Shown here: one piece after another, positions 1 to 11,261 of the stretch
How the letters are laid out: every line of letters starts with the position of its first letter
How positions within the stretch are numbered: position 1 is the first letter of the stretch
Assembly: GCF_943734655.1 (NCBI RefSeq)
Contig: NC_071355.1
Coordinates: forward strand, 29,238,964-29,302,963
DNA: 64,000 nt
Source: Sabethes cyaneus
Taxonomy: Eukaryota > Arthropoda > Insecta > Diptera > Culicidae
Reading direction: 5' to 3'
Translations under genes and position numbers: made by a program
The notes under the pieces: model-generated
Told to the model about the DNA's origin: nothing
Seen by the model: the letters and a program-made list of their open reading frames with translations, nothing else
Databases searched by the model: none

Positions 1-491
1 GGCTTTCGACCGACAGGATGCAAGTTCTAAAAATTAAAATTAAATTCTAAAAATACGAATACAAAAATGTGGATCAAAAATAATGAAAACTATGGAATAC
101 AAAAATACTTTCTACATACATTTTTGCTTGTCTAAACGATAAACTGCTGTAGATTCAACGTAGCTTCAGTATCATCGGGAGAATTTTAATAAAAAAGCGT
201 TTATAAGCGTTTATAAGAAACGTTGCATAACAGTCACACAAACGCATCTTCCACGCACATAATTAGCATTGTGCTGTTTGAATTCTGCAAAACCACCTGA
301 ACAAGCATTGAACAGAGGTGTTTAGGCATACCTTAAAAGCAGTTATACAGCATGTGCTGAATAAAAGCTGTCGGTCAGACGTTTAATAAGCAAAAAATAA
401 GCGGTCAAGTAGATGTAAAGTAGAATGTCGACAGAAACTAGTAAGATGCAGAGGACGTTAGGTAATTTTAACTGGTTGTCCACATGTTAAC
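1..491. other. Unassigned AT-rich flank
   Basis: I see no gene here. It is AT-rich sequence lying beyond the 3' tail of the neighbouring minus-strand LINE, with a local TTTATAAGCG direct repeat near position 200. Confidence 0.5.
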
Positions 492-525
492 TGTTTATTT
501 GTTTATTTGTTTATTTGTTTGTTTT
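492..525 (-). repeat. Microsatellite 3' tail of LINE
   Basis: On the minus strand this is a short run of AAATAAAC-type units following the ORF2 3' untranslated region. A microsatellite tail instead of plain poly(A) is typical of CR1-like LINEs. The LINE fragment ending near 55110 has a similar AAAT-type tail. Confidence 0.6.
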
Positions 526-569
526 ACAATTCATCTGACTTATACGTCTAAATGAACTTACTCTAATAT

Positions 570-1223
570 CTATAATAAATTTGTTCTCACCAACCGCTTA
601 AATTTACTCAGTGATTCGCCAAATTGGAAATGCTCCTCAACACAGCTAAACACTCTGACACACGATGTAACTGGTTCGTTGCTGCCAAATTCGGTACGGT
701 GAAACAGGTTAGTCAGCAATGATGACGGCCTCAAAGTCCTTTCAGCTGCACGGAAATTCATGAGCGACAGTAATTTCGGTGAGTCAATTTCTCCATTTAA
801 CAGTTTGGCCACGAACAAAGCCTGTTGAATCTTACGTCGACATTCTAATGTATCTAATCCAAGCAAACGGCAGCGGTCAGGATACGGAGGCAAATTGTTT
901 GGGTCACGCCAAGGCAGATTACGTAGAGCCAGTCGTATAAACTTTCTCTGAACTCGTTCAATTCGAAGGGTCCAATACAGCTGGTGTGGAGTCCACACTA
1001 TACACGCGTTTTCGAGGATCGGTCGGACTAATGCGCAATAAAGTGCTTTGAGACAATGTGGGTCACTGAAATTTCGGCCAATTTTGGCTATAAATCCAAG
1101 CTGGCGCGTTGCTTTTGAGATTATCTGTGCACGATGACGATCAAATGCCATTTTCGAGTCTAGTGTGACACCAAGATCGTTAACGCAATCGACCCTTCTC
1201 AATACCTGTCCGTTAATTGTCAT
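570..1223 (-). pseudogene. CR1-like LINE ORF2, C-terminal part
   Basis: This is the region downstream of the reverse transcriptase core in a CR1-like non-LTR element. It carries the segment DLGVTLDSK followed by RQLGFIAKI and ALYCALVRPILE, which is found in the thumb and C-terminal part of these polymerases. It belongs directly after the 1213-2620 reading frame but lies in another frame. The upstream frame stops at 1213 just where this one opens, so a small indel near 1213-1225 has broken ORF2. The ATG at 1223 is therefore an accident and not a true start. Homologous segments sit at 9690-10018 and 54462-54968. Confidence 0.8.
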
Positions 1224-2620
1224 ATACGATCGGCGATTTGATACGGTGGAATGTCATAATCTCGCATTTAGTAATGCTGATGGTCATGTGGTTCGATTTA
1301 CACCAGTCCACAAATGTGTCTAATAGTAACTGAAGACGAAGACAATCCTCGATAGAACGAATCGTCAAGTAAATTTTCAGATCGTCAGCATATACCAGTC
1401 TGCAATCAGTTCCAAGAGCAGAGGCAGCGTCGTTGAAGAATAAAATAAACAAAAATGGACCCAAGTTACTGCCTTGAGGTACACCAGATATATTTGTGAA
1501 CGGCAACGATAACTTAGACCCAAGTTTCACTTGCAGAACCCTATCACACAAATACGAGCGTAGCCATGTGACAAATTGTTGCGAGGCACCCAGTCGCAAG
1601 ATTTTGTCAAGCAGTATGCGGTGATTTATGCGGTCGAAGGCGGCTTTTAAATCGGTATATATCACATCCACTTGTAGCTTACGTTCCATTACGGCAATGC
1701 AGTTAGAGGTGAAGTCTAGGAGATTTGTTGTCACGGAGCGGCCAGCCATGAAACCGTGTTGGTCGGAAGAAATGTAGTGTCGAGTACGTTGAATTAAGGC
1801 GCCACCCACAATTATTTCGAACAATTTGGAGGCAGCGGGCAAATTGGTAATGCCACGGTAATTTCTGACACTTCGGCGGTCCCCATTCTTAAAGACCGGA
1901 AACATAAATGAATGCTTCCAAATCTTAGGAAATTTCCCCTGTGCAAATGATTTGTTGAATATACAACAAAGCGGCATAGCTAAAGCTTCAGCGCAACGGC
2001 AAAATACAACGGCAGGAATTCCATCAGGCCCAGCACAGTACGATGTTTTTAATTTTTTTGCGGCAGCAGTAATCATATCCGGGGTAATCGCAAAGACATC
2101 GATGTCGACGAAATCGGCTGGGACCAGCGACGCACCACAATCAGTAGCCCTTGTTGGTCCAGGGTCGCAGGCGAAAACAGACGAGAAGAACGAAGCAAAT
2201 AGTTCACACGAATCGGATTCAGAAGATGATTCGGTATCGTCAAGGTAAACATCAGATGGAACCGAGGAACATTTTCGTTTCGAATTTACAAACGTCCAAA
2301 ACTTTTTCGGGTTTCTGCGTAGGTCTGTTTGAATGCGTAAGACGTACGACTTGTAAAGGCTTGCATTTAGCCGCCTATAATCTTCACTAGCCCGTTTAAA
2401 ATCTTGTTTAGTTTGATTAGTACGCCACCGACGATGCTTACGTTGGAATTTATTGCGCACGCGCTTTAGACGACGAAGCAAATTTGTGCTCCACGCAGGA
2501 GTTGAAGCGGGTTTTACAAAGGGCAAATTCTCATATAACCACAAGCGAATAACATCACAGAAGCGCGCAGCCATGGTGTCAACAGAGTCTGTACCGAATA
2601 ACCTGGTCCATTCAATATTA
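1213..2620 (-). pseudogene. CR1-like LINE ORF2, reverse transcriptase domain
   Basis: This is the reverse transcriptase of a non-LTR retrotransposon, which would copy its own mRNA at a nicked chromosomal site. Visible RT motifs in order are NYRGITNLPAASKLFE, DQHGFMAGRS, YTDLKAAFDRINH, SGVPQGSNLGPFLF and VYADDLKIY, whose YADD box is the catalytic centre. The frame runs up to the MITE at 2621, so the ATG at 2574 is not the real start: coding continues on the far side of the MITE at 2834. The 3' end is lost to a frameshift near 1213. The clade is judged CR1-like from motif spacing and tail type; Jockey-superfamily relatives are the alternative. Confidence 0.85.
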
Positions 2621-2831
2621 TTGCAAATTGCATCAAAAACGCGAAATGCAAAAATCTTGCAAACAGTTTACAAGTAAAATGCTAGCAGCGAGCTGTCAAA
2701 TATTCATGTCAACTTATTGCAAGTGTCAATCCCAATAAATTGACATGAATAATTGACGGCTCACTGCTGAAATTTTGCTTGCAAAATGTTTGCAAGTTTT
2801 TTGCATTTCGCGTTTTTGATGCAATTTGCAA
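2621..2831. mobile_element. Foldback MITE with TA target duplication
   Basis: This 211-bp insertion begins TTGCAAATTGCATC and ends GATGCAATTTGCAA. The two halves are imperfect inverted copies over about 85 bp, with the outer 35 bp almost perfect. It is flanked by TA on both sides (2619-2620 and 2832-2833). It interrupts the LINE ORF2, and removing it with one TA restores the reading frame across the site. It has no coding capacity. TA duplications fit Tc1/mariner-type mobilisation. Confidence 0.85.
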
Positions 2832-4020
2832 TACAAAGATGTGCAATAAGAGCGTCGTAGTCGATTTTCCGGTAATTTAACTCACCTCTCACAGAAGCAG
2901 CACACTCTGGAGCGATCACTTGATGGTGAGTGGCGGGGAGCGAGATGAGTAAGGGAGGGTGATGTAAATCCGGCTGTGTTAATGGCACGACGGACCTTTC
3001 TACCAACAAATCGGTTTCAGTAGTAAACACCAAATCGAGAACCCGGCCAAGATGATTGCGCTCTATGTTAACCTGGCAAAGGTTTAAAAAGTCCATGCCA
3101 TCGATCAGTGCTGCGCTTGCCACAGAAAGCTGTACGGAATTGTTGTGCTGTATCACGCTGCTGTGTGCAGTCCAAGCGATATGTGGCTGATTATAATCAC
3201 CGCAAACGATCACAGTGCTATTGTCAGAGCTGCTGCCGCAAAGTTCACGTACAGAGGCAATGTGGGCATCGACGATTGCCACTTCGTTTCGTTTATCGGG
3301 CGGTAGGTACAGGGCACAAAGTAAAAATTTAGAACCATGAATGGTCGCCTTAACACATACCTGCTCCAGATGTTTGCCATGTACGGGTTCGAATAGAGCA
3401 GATGAGTACTGTTTTGCCACGGCAATCAAAACACCTCCAAACGACCGTTTGTCACTATTCAAATGGCTCCTATCGCATCGAAAAACATTAAACGAATTAC
3501 CAAACAGTTGAATTGAATTAATACGATCATCCAGGCCTGTTTCGGTAAACATTATGACATCGTACAGGCAGTCAACGGTACTCAAGTAGATTTCGTCGAT
3601 TTTTGTTCGCAGCCCGCGTACATTCTGGTACATGAGCGAAATGTCGTTTGTAACAAGCTTCGGTTGCTCCTCGGCAGAGCACGGCGCCGGTATACTGGAA
3701 CAGGAAGGATTGTCAGGTATCGAAAGTTCAAAATTGTAATCATACATGCCTGCGATTACAGGCTGGAAGACCCCATCCCGCACTCCGACATCAGGTCCGG
3801 GACGATAACAGTAGCGAGTAACAGCAGGTAGCGCGACTGATTCGGAGGGGGTTGGGGCTTCCATAGTGCCTGTTAAAGGGTGTCCCGGGTCCAGAGTAGC
3901 AGCAACAGAAGAATCACACGAAGAAAACGGGTAGTGACATCCAATGGTAGAACCATGAGAAGCAGCATCTAGTTTTTTGGTACATCGACGAATTCCCGGA
4001 ATAATATGCCGGTTGGCCAA
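2761..4020 (-). pseudogene. CR1-like LINE ORF2, endonuclease domain
   Basis: This is the apurinic-like endonuclease half of ORF2, which would nick the target DNA. It shows the exo-endo-phosphatase pattern SLMYQNVRGLRTK near the start, FTETGLDD, CGDYNQPHIAW and a late HHPPL segment. The last two dozen codons are read from the MITE and are not genuine. The 4020 end corresponds to a TTG; the first in-frame ATG is at 3864, so the true start is unresolved. It overlaps the upstream ORF1 by 52 bp in a different frame, an arrangement that suggests translational coupling or reinitiation. Confidence 0.8.
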
Positions 4021-4814
4021 GAAGCTGGATCTAAAGCTGCATTTTTAAGATTTGGATCCAAGCCGATTTTGTATGATACGTAGGAGTAATTAGATGTATC
4101 CATTCCTTTACGCACGAGTCGTACAGCAACAACAGGATCAGTCGTATGCAGGCAACGTGAAATAATTTTTTGTATATCACTGTCGGTAAGCTGTGGGTTC
4201 AGTCCGGACAAATATAGCCAAAAGCGTTGCTGCGGCGCTACAGAAACAATTGATGGCACCGACAGATCGCTCAGATCAATATTGTTTGCACCACGGTCTG
4301 ATTCAATGTTGATAGGCACGCGTTCGGTACGGCGACGTTTTGCACTTTTTGGCCAAACAGGCGTAGCGGGTATGATCGCAGGAGTACCGGGAGGGGCACT
4401 ATCATTCATCGGTATACAAGGCAAACTGTCGATTTTCTTACTCAATCCATCAACGACATCTGCGAGCTTTTGAACTTGTTCAGGCAGATCGTTGAGATTT
4501 TGCGATTGGATTGTATGATTTTTCTGTAAATCTTCGACATAAGCACAAATAGAGCGACCGTTAAGCATGACTCTGCACGTAGGGCAAATGATTATTATTT
4601 TGCCTTGTACAAAGAATTCCTTACACAGGCGGCTGTTTATACCACAGCATTGTTGATTTATATGATAACAATTATCACACAGTCCGCAGCAGATGGGCTC
4701 GAGATCATTAATATCCAGGTTGCATTCCCCGCACAATTTCTTATCCATTTTGTTTTGTTTTGATCGACCAGCGGCTGCGAAACTTAACGAATGTTTACGT
4801 CGCAAACAAAACAA
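3969..4814 (-). CDS. CR1-like LINE ORF1 (PHD-like zinc finger)
   Basis: This 281-residue open frame is the first ORF of the same LINE. The N-terminal third has a cysteine/histidine array (CGECNLD, then ICCGLCDNCYH, then IICPTC) resembling a PHD-type zinc finger, as seen in ORF1 of some CR1-group elements. A heptad-like stretch near residues 90-125 could be a short coiled coil. The C-terminal part resembles an RNA-binding fold, including FWLYLSGLNPQLTDSDI. It probably packages element RNA. It is intact, although ORF2 is broken. Its ATG at 4814 follows a 5' leader of undetermined length. Confidence 0.7.
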   Translation of the reverse strand: MFCLRRKHSLSFAAAGRSKQNKMDKKLCGECNLDINDLEPICCGLCDNCYHINQQCCGINSRLCKEFFVQGKIIIICPTCRVMLNGRSICAYVEDLQKNHTIQSQNLNDLPEQVQKLADVVDGLSKKIDSLPCIPMNDSAPPGTPAIIPATPVWPKSAKRRRTERVPINIESDRGANNIDLSDLSVPSIVSVAPQQRFWLYLSGLNPQLTDSDIQKIISRCLHTTDPVVAVRLVRKGMDTSNYSYVSYKIGLDPNLKNAALDPASWPTGILFREFVDVPKN

Positions 4815-5925
4815 AGGCAGTAGATATCACTTGGCACTCGGCGAAACAATAAAGCCGCAAAATAAAACTTCTTCGGTAGCGGTAACGAACAGACGGTTCA
4901 CCAAAACTCCACAATGTTCGATTTAAGAAACAAATGCGAATTACTAAGAACGCGTTAGCAAAACGATTTAAGCGATTCAACTTAGAGAAAATCACGAAAT
5001 AATTGGCTTCGAAAGTAGTAGCAGTCAACACACACTTAACCAACTGTAAAACAATTTTACTTCAAATCAATCTATTACAATGAATGATGGTATCAACTAT
5101 TTCGTGGAAATTGACGAATGCGAATCAGTGTTGTAAATGATAGCTCAGAATAGTTATATATTTTTTCGGTTTAGCCGTAGTTGTAAGCCAGCTCCTCATG
5201 TAAGCTAACTTCGTCAACTTCATACCAGTTTCAAGCCAGTTTCCTAAAGTTGATAAGTGCTACAAGTCATGCAAAAATAGCCAAATTCAGAATCATAGCC
5301 AATCATTAGAAGAGGTGTAATTGAAGTCTGATGGTTTAACTCTTAGTGAAATTACAAACTCTAAGAAACTGAGAAAAATGATATACAGAGTACAAACGGG
5401 TTAACGATATATAAACTTAACTTCTTTTAACAAACTGGTGAACATTTTCAAATTGTCAAGCATTGTCGAATTGAACCTACATTCGTAGTCCTACGTGAAC
5501 CGCTGGTTCCTTCCCCTAGGGACAGACCTCCATTTTTCCTTAACTTTCCTCGGCATAGAAATTTATTGGCTGTCCATGTGCTCGTTCACTATTTAGTTTT
5601 CATTTCTACGGTTTATTGTCACCTTTCTACCGTTTCATACAGAGTCGCATCACCGGACAGTTGCAACTGCATAGTTTGTTACGAGCACATAGTTACTTCA
5701 GGATTTTTACTGAACATGCTGACATGCTGAAAAAGCGAGAAGGACAAGAAGGAACAGCGGTGAACAAATCCCGAACATTATCAAACCGCAGGCTACGAAA
5801 AAAACAAAAGTAAACTAGTATAACATACTATTTTAAAATTACTGAAAGGAACTAGTATTATTTTATAAAGATCTTGCTACAATCGACTAACTTTTCCGAG
5901 AGTCCACTGTATTGCAAAATTCTCA
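4815..5925. other. LINE 5' leader and unassigned DNA
   Basis: The first few hundred bases are likely the LINE 5' untranslated region. A CGTAGTCCTACGTG core at 5489-5502 belongs to the dispersed quasi-palindrome family. I recognise no gene; the short ORFs here are not supported. Confidence 0.4.
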
Positions 5926-5929
5926 GTGA

Positions 5930-6422
5930 AAATAGTTGTTTATTTCAATTTCAGGTGAAAACCAGCGGAAGCCGTAATTGTCAAATTACTTCTAAAAGCT
6001 GTTCATCGAGAAGCTGCATCAGAAATGCTCCTTGTTGGCATGTTTTGAAAGTTGCTAACCAATGTGTGTTTACATTTTTCCTAACTGCATCTGCACTTAG
6101 AATCAATTCGCTGAAGTTACATTATTTCTTCATCCAAAGCAAATTGGCAATTAACACCACGAGGAAGCAGAGAAAAAATAAAGGTTTAGACGGTTTGATT
6201 TACTTTATTACTGTATTTCACGAGCACACAAACTTTCAGCGCCAAAAATTCCCGATTCCGGTATACCGTGCACAACTTTAGTTTTGACAGTTGTAGATTT
6301 TTTGAGGTTTTCCAGCCAATTGACATCACAAAGAGGCCGAGAAACAAAAAAAAAAACCAAAAAATTTAGTTTACTACTACGAATTTACAATTTACAAAGT
6401 GTAAACTTTTCGACGGTTATTA
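5930..6422. repeat. Duplicated 3' flank of GH19 copy 1
   Basis: This non-coding block lies immediately 3' of the minus-strand GH19 gene. It is recognisably the same as blocks beside copy 2 (15815-16260) and copy 3 (35590-35832 plus 37560-37745). Shared landmarks include CATTTTTCCTAACTGCAT, ATCAATTCGCTGAAGTTAC and ATTCCGGTATACCGTG-type sequence. This shows that the gene and its downstream DNA were duplicated together. It may contain a short second exon (see findings). Confidence 0.75.
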
Positions 6423-6965
6423 TTACTTACCTGGTGTAATTCCCAATACTGCAGCTGCTATTTGATAGTACTCATACCGTTTTCTTATTGCCGGTACATA
6501 GTGCCGGCTCGATCCCTTCCCACCGGAGATGGCATTAGCTGTGGCATAGAATGTTTTGAATAAACCAGCTTTCGGGCGTACTATTTTTTTCCAGAACCAC
6601 ACCGACACACGCATGCACATATACGGGCTCGCCGCTACCGTTTCCGGTTGCTTCACCAGTCTATCGTCTCCGAAAATATCTTCCGAAGCTGCCTCGTAAT
6701 TGTAGTCCGAAGTAAGCATGATATATCCTCGGCTTTCGAAACCACCGTATTTATGCCCCGTGAATACTCTAGGGCCAAGTTGTTCCTTTATACTGAAACC
6801 ACGACTCTCGTGAATCAGATGTGCGAGAAACATCGCTGCCTCGTTGCGATCTTCGGTCATGTCGTTGATCTGTCTAACAACTTCGGAGACATCATCATTA
6901 ATGTCTGTACTTTCTCCACACTTGCGCAGTATTTCTTGCAATTGTTCACTAGTAAGCACCACCAT
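6423..6965 (-). CDS. GH19 chitinase/lysozyme-like protein, copy 1
   Basis: This is a glycoside hydrolase family 19-type protein; the family cleaves beta-1,4 GlcNAc polymers such as chitin or, in related enzymes, peptidoglycan. I place the start at 6965 (MVVLTSEQLQ), 31 codons inside the longest frame, because it aligns with the starts of copies 2 and 4. Residues 41-55 give NEAAMFLAHLIHESR, with the acid-type Glu53 in HES. A second Glu61 follows 8 residues later, the short spacing of compact loop-less GH19 enzymes. SRGYIMLTSDYNY matches the family's GRG.IQLT..YNY motif, with SRG replacing GRG and Met replacing Gln. VSVWFW follows near residue 121. There is no signal peptide. The frame ends CCAG|GTAAGT, a consensus donor, so PGK-stop is probably intron sequence. 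Confidence 0.85.
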   Translation of the reverse strand: MVVLTSEQLQEILRKCGESTDINDDVSEVVRQINDMTEDRNEAAMFLAHLIHESRGFSIKEQLGPRVFTGHKYGGFESRGYIMLTSDYNYEAASEDIFGDDRLVKQPETVAASPYMCMRVSVWFWKKIVRPKAGLFKTFYATANAISGGKGSSRHYVPAIRKRYEYYQIAAAVLGITPGK

Positions 6966-7090
6966 GATTAGGTGAACAATGATGGTCTGCTTCTGCTCCG
7001 GCGCACGGGATTTTAAGCGTTCATTGTTCTCGGTTTGGCTCTCGGTAACAATAAGCAATGCAAAGCAATGCGGTATGTGCAGGTGTGGCG
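6966..7090 (-). promoter_or_regulatory. Conserved upstream block of GH19 copy 1
   Basis: This stretch is nearly the same as the DNA upstream of copy 2 (16795-16930), and a decayed version lies upstream of copy 3 (38310-38380). On the minus strand it has a weak TATA-like CTTAAAA near 7010 and a possible initiator ACCATCATTG just before the gene. No strong core promoter can be asserted. Confidence 0.4.
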
Positions 7091-8424
7091 ATGTTGATAA
7101 AGTGATGTTAGTGCAATGATTACGTTAAAGAAAATAACAAAATAGTGCTTGTGAGTAGCACGACATTCTCATTGTGTAACTTCTACCGATTCAATACTTT
7201 CAAAAATGACCAATAACGCCGGCCACGACTCTATGGGAAAAGGAAGGAATATTAGTCCGATGCTTGCTGTTGCTAGAGACCGCAGGTACCACTGCATTTC
7301 CACAAGTAGTTATATTTAATGCGTTACAGAAGCCTTCACGCGATCATCATGATAAATTGCCGTTTAGAAAACGCGTGCCACGTGTTTCGGCCTAAATTCG
7401 AATCGCTGAATGTAAAACACTCGCAAAAACATCCCGCGCGAATACACTGTACCAAAGGTAGAAAATATTGCGTCCGTCTTGTTAAGTGAGTTTGATCATT
7501 TAACACGATACATAATGAAGTTAACTTCTTCGCTAAGTCTCGGGGCACTAGATCATGTTTTGATTCAATTTAACATTTTCTTGCAAATTGAAGATAAAGA
7601 TAACAAAGAACTCAACAAACTCACGCGTTCTAGTTCGTTTAAGAACCATTATATTTAAAACTATCCTGGACTCCTATATTCGACTCTTCACTTGAGACAA
7701 ATATTACTGTAAATAACCACAAGCCGTTAGTTCACGTGCTGAATAACACACACTATACTGCTGGTATATCTACTGGTTCGAATGTAAAACTGCGTAATTG
7801 TCACGGTTTTGGAAAAAGGTTGTGGTCAAAGTCTTTGCTCCTAGCGAGGCATAAAAGCAAACGACGCTAATTCCTTGCATTAATATTTATTTGCTTGTTT
7901 ACTTTTTAAAGGGGTTTTCAACCGGTAGTTGCTTCACCCCATTACATTAAAATACTCAGAGCCAGAACACCTCAGACGAAAACTGAGAATAATAATTTGC
8001 TTCATAAATGATAAGCACAAAATTTATTTAAGACCATTGTCCACTGCGAAACAGTGTCAAATTTTTGACGATTTTTATGAAGATGAAGATAATCGCACAA
8101 TGCCTCACAGCAAAAACCAGCAGAGAGAAACCAATCAAACACTTCTTGAAGCATATAGTCCATAAGTTGATAAGCACTTCCTCTTACCAACGCAAATATA
8201 TAGAGACTAGCTGTAACCAGCGCGCGTCGCCGCGCGTCTAATTGAGAGCAAATTGGAGGTACGCTATGTAACGCTAACGCTATGTTACGCTTAACGCTAT
8301 AACGCTTTGACGTGCAATTACGTTACTTTTGCTCGTTTTGAACGCAATCTGGTATGAGTCTTTGCTTAATGTGGACAATTATTACCACGAAAATACATAT
8401 CGCGCCCCTCGTTTTGGCTACAGA
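7091..8424. other. Unassigned intergenic DNA
   Basis: No gene is recognisable. Short ORFs here have no known motif. Near 8250-8310 there is a small cluster of GCTATGTTACGC/AACGCTAT repeats. Confidence 0.4.
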
Positions 8425-8566
8425 CAAGTCTCTTATATACAAACGAAATGTAAAAAACTACAGAGGCATCACATCTCTTTGCGCATGTTCGAAAGTATTT
8501 GAAATAATAATACATGATGCCCTCTTCGCCAGCTGTAGGCATTACATCTCATTGGATCAACATGGG
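8425..8566 (+). pseudogene. CR1-like LINE RT fragment, 5' piece
   Basis: The frame carries NVKNYRGITSLCACSKVFE and ISLDQHG, the motifs that precede the RT fingers in the 1213-2620 element. It is cut off at 8566 by a hAT insertion, and the RT resumes at 9255. Upstream parts of ORF2 are missing. This is a relic. Confidence 0.75.
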
Positions 8567-9246
8567 CAGGGCTTCGACCGATCCTTTTTTTCTACCGCAG
8601 TCCCACCAACGCGCATTCAAGTTCACACCGTCCGTTTAGTGATGGAATACGAACGCTATGCATAACACAACTGGCAGTTTGCTCAGTCAAACGCCGATGG
8701 CACGCAGTAGTATGAACGGATTCTAAAGCTTTTTAACATTTTCGTTTCGATCAAGTTGCCTTTACCGTTTGGAGCAGCGAATGACTGCAAAACAGTCAAA
8801 TGACTGGCAGTCACCACGCTTACGAAAAGCAACCGCACAATCGTATGATTCAATACTACAAAAAACAACCACTACATGTGCATGGAAGAAGTCGGTCGGA
8901 CTCCGTCCAATACAAACGAATATTTTGCTTGCGTCGGACCGACGTCCGGGTGACAAACTATTACTGTGAGCAGCCGATTTGGAGACAAAAAGAGAAACGA
9001 AAAAATACGTCACCGTATGCTTCCAGTCAGTTTGCAGTTTATATTCTCAAAGCGCAAAGCAAAACGGGAGATCGACTGTTTGCTTTTGCAGAGATGCCGC
9101 ATGAATTGTAAGACGGCAGCAGCGCAAGCGGCACATTGACTGGATAAGAAAAATAGTCAAATGATCGTTCAAAAAGCGGAGTTTGAATGCGGAAAGTTCG
9201 CATTCACGGCAGTCACATTCAACTTGCGATCCCTTTTCAAGCCCTG
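8567..9246. mobile_element. Non-autonomous hAT element
   Basis: This 680-bp insertion begins CAGGGCTT and ends AAGCCCTG, giving 8-bp terminal inverted repeats of hAT type. It is flanked by the perfect 8-bp duplication AACATGGG (8559-8566 and 9247-9254). It splits a LINE reverse transcriptase at the DQHG motif, and the RT continues directly after the second duplication. The interior has no transposase frame and contains several short TGACTG/CAGTCA motifs. Confidence 0.9.
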
Positions 9247-9254
9247 AACATGGG

Positions 9255-10018
9255 TTTTATCCAAAACGTTCCACTGCTACAAACCTTGTGCAGTTCGCAG
9301 CAAAATGTCTACAAAACATGAGCGTAGGTGCCCATATTGATGCTGTCTACACTGACCTAAAAGCTGCATTTACCGTGTTGACCACAGCATATTACTGGCT
9401 AAACTGGATAAACTTGGTGTCGGCTCCAGCCGTGTATGATGGTTTCGATCCTACCTGTTAGATCGAATGCTCTCCGTGAAGCTGGTTAAAGTGCAATTCG
9501 AGTATTTCTCCAACCTCTCCGGTATTCCACAGGGCAGCAATTTAGGACCGCTGCTCTTTATGTTGTTTATCAACGACATATCGCTCCTGCTTCCAGAAGA
9601 TTGCCGCATGTTTTATGCAGACGATATCAAACTATTTAAAACTGTCAGAAATACTGCTGACTGCTTAGAGCTCCAGCGCTTAGTTGACATTTTGCTCCAA
9701 TAATCTACTAACCGTCAGTATCGAGAAGTCTTGTGCGATTTCATTCCATCGCAAGTCCAGCCCGGTTACATTCAACTATACTATGCGTGGTCAGATTGTA
9801 GCTAGAGTATATACGGTTCGTGATCTGGGTGTAACTCTGGATACGTCACTCACCTTTAGGCCACACTACAACGAAATAGTTGCCAAGGCTAATAGACAGC
9901 TCGGATTCATCTGCAAGATCACTGAGGAATTTCGGGATCCCATTTGTCTTCGATCACTGTATTGTGCGCTGGTGCGCTCTATTCTTGAGTCTAACTCAGT
10001 GGTATGGTGTCCACCATC
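9255..10018 (+). pseudogene. CR1-like LINE RT fragment, 3' piece
   Basis: The RT resumes after the hAT element with FYPKRSTATNL, YTDLKAAF, SGIPQGSNLGPLLF, FYADDIKLF and DLGVTLDTS. Frameshifts near 9370-9460 and 9680-9700 break it into three frames. The sequence stops at a VVWCPP motif and jumps to an AAATAAA-rich tail at about 10019-10060. It is the same family as the LINE at 0.5-5 kb, but shorter and older. Confidence 0.8.
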
Positions 10019-10064
10019 AAATAAACAACTAAATAAATATATATAGATATATAGATGTAGCGCC

Positions 10065-10240
10065 TTACACGCTCAAAAGAAGAAAAATGAGAAAAAAGCA
10101 TGAAAAACAATTAATTAAACGAGAAAAACTAGAAAGAAATGGACAGAAAAGGAAGAAAAACGAGATAGGAAAGAAGGAGAAGAAAAAAAGAAAATAGGAG
10201 AGCAGGAGACGCGAGAACAGATAAAATGAGAGAAAAAAAA
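10065..10240. repeat. Purine-rich tract
   Basis: This strand is almost entirely A and G, in degenerate GAAAAA/GGAGAA units. It resembles the longer tract at 12380-13320. The ORFs on its complement are phenylalanine/leucine/serine-rich artefacts. Confidence 0.7.
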
Positions 10241-10241
10241 T

Positions 10242-11261
10242 CAGAGGGGTTGTGTACAAGACACGACCGCATATATAGGTGACGCAGGACTACGTAAGTC
10301 TCTTTGTAGTGATAGTAGCATGTATGCATGCTTGTAATCATTCGATTCTTCATGTATACATGCTATCTGCAATATATATACATGGTACATGCGTTGTATG
10401 TAACATTTATCAAAGTAGTAACATTGCATACGTTCAAAATATTGTGCATTTGAAAACAATTTAACAAAATCAAGAACACAAACTATTGCTTTCCTGCTAC
10501 CTTACTGAAATTAAAGATTGTTTTTATTACCCATGGTTCCTCACGTTGAAGGGATTTTACCAATTCAATCTTATTTTATCAACAGCACATCTTTCCACTA
10601 CACTTCTAATGAAACGGCATCGGCAAGTATGCGTATTCATGCAGAGTCGTATTATAACCGCACTACAGCTGTAGCACATTTTTCCAACACAGATATCAAA
10701 TTCGCCGAGGTTTAATCGTCTCGCAGTAAAGAATTTGCGATCTGTTGGGACAACGAACCTGTGTCATTTTTTCTGGCACACTTCCCTAACACAGACATCA
10801 AATTGGACTAGGTTTATTCGCGTTCGTAAGAAATCTGTTGGCATGAGGGGGCTTTGTCACTCTTTCTGACGTACTTCCCAAGCAAGGACATCAAAATGGT
10901 CTAGGTTTAACCGCGGTGTTCTTGTTGAAATGAGAAAACTTTGTCACTTGTTTTGGCGTACTTCCCAAGCACAGATATCAAATTGGTATAGGTTTCGATC
11001 ATCGCAAAGAATCTTCCAACCAATCACGAATCGAGAATTCTGGTAAAACATAGGTTCAACATCAAGGATCCATACTTTTCTTCATTTGGGTCAATTCTTA
11101 GAGGATTTACCTATCGATTGGTGTAAGAATATTGAAAATCGATCGGAAAACCGCTGCGCTATTAGCGTTCAAAACCTTTCATTTTTCGTGACGCTCGCAT
11201 TTTTCGATTTTTTGGAATGACACCCTATCTCAAAACTTGCCGTAAGACGTAGTCCTACGTC
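10242..11261 (+). mobile_element. Dispersed repeat, CAGAGGGGTTGTG...CCTACGTC type
   Basis: This is an approximately 1.0-kb copy of an unclassified family. It starts CAGAGGGGTTGTGTACAAGA and carries a GACGCAGGACTACGT core just inside; it ends GACGTAGTCCTACGTC before an A run. Between about 10675 and 11000 it has four tandem units of roughly 87-100 bp, each with the phrase ACAGAYATCAAATT. I see no transposase. Other copies or ends lie at 20160-20308, 25614, 51440-53749 and 58607-61496. Confidence 0.6.

Noticed and set aside
5874..6281. 135-codon plus-strand frame beside GH19 copy 1
   Set aside because: The similar frame near copy 3 and the broken one near copy 2 reflect duplicated non-coding flank; differences do not favour silent sites.
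6966..7058. N-terminal 31-residue extension of GH19 copy 1
   Set aside because: It is absent from copies 2 and 4, hydrophilic and not a signal peptide; the ATG at 6965 is the aligned start.
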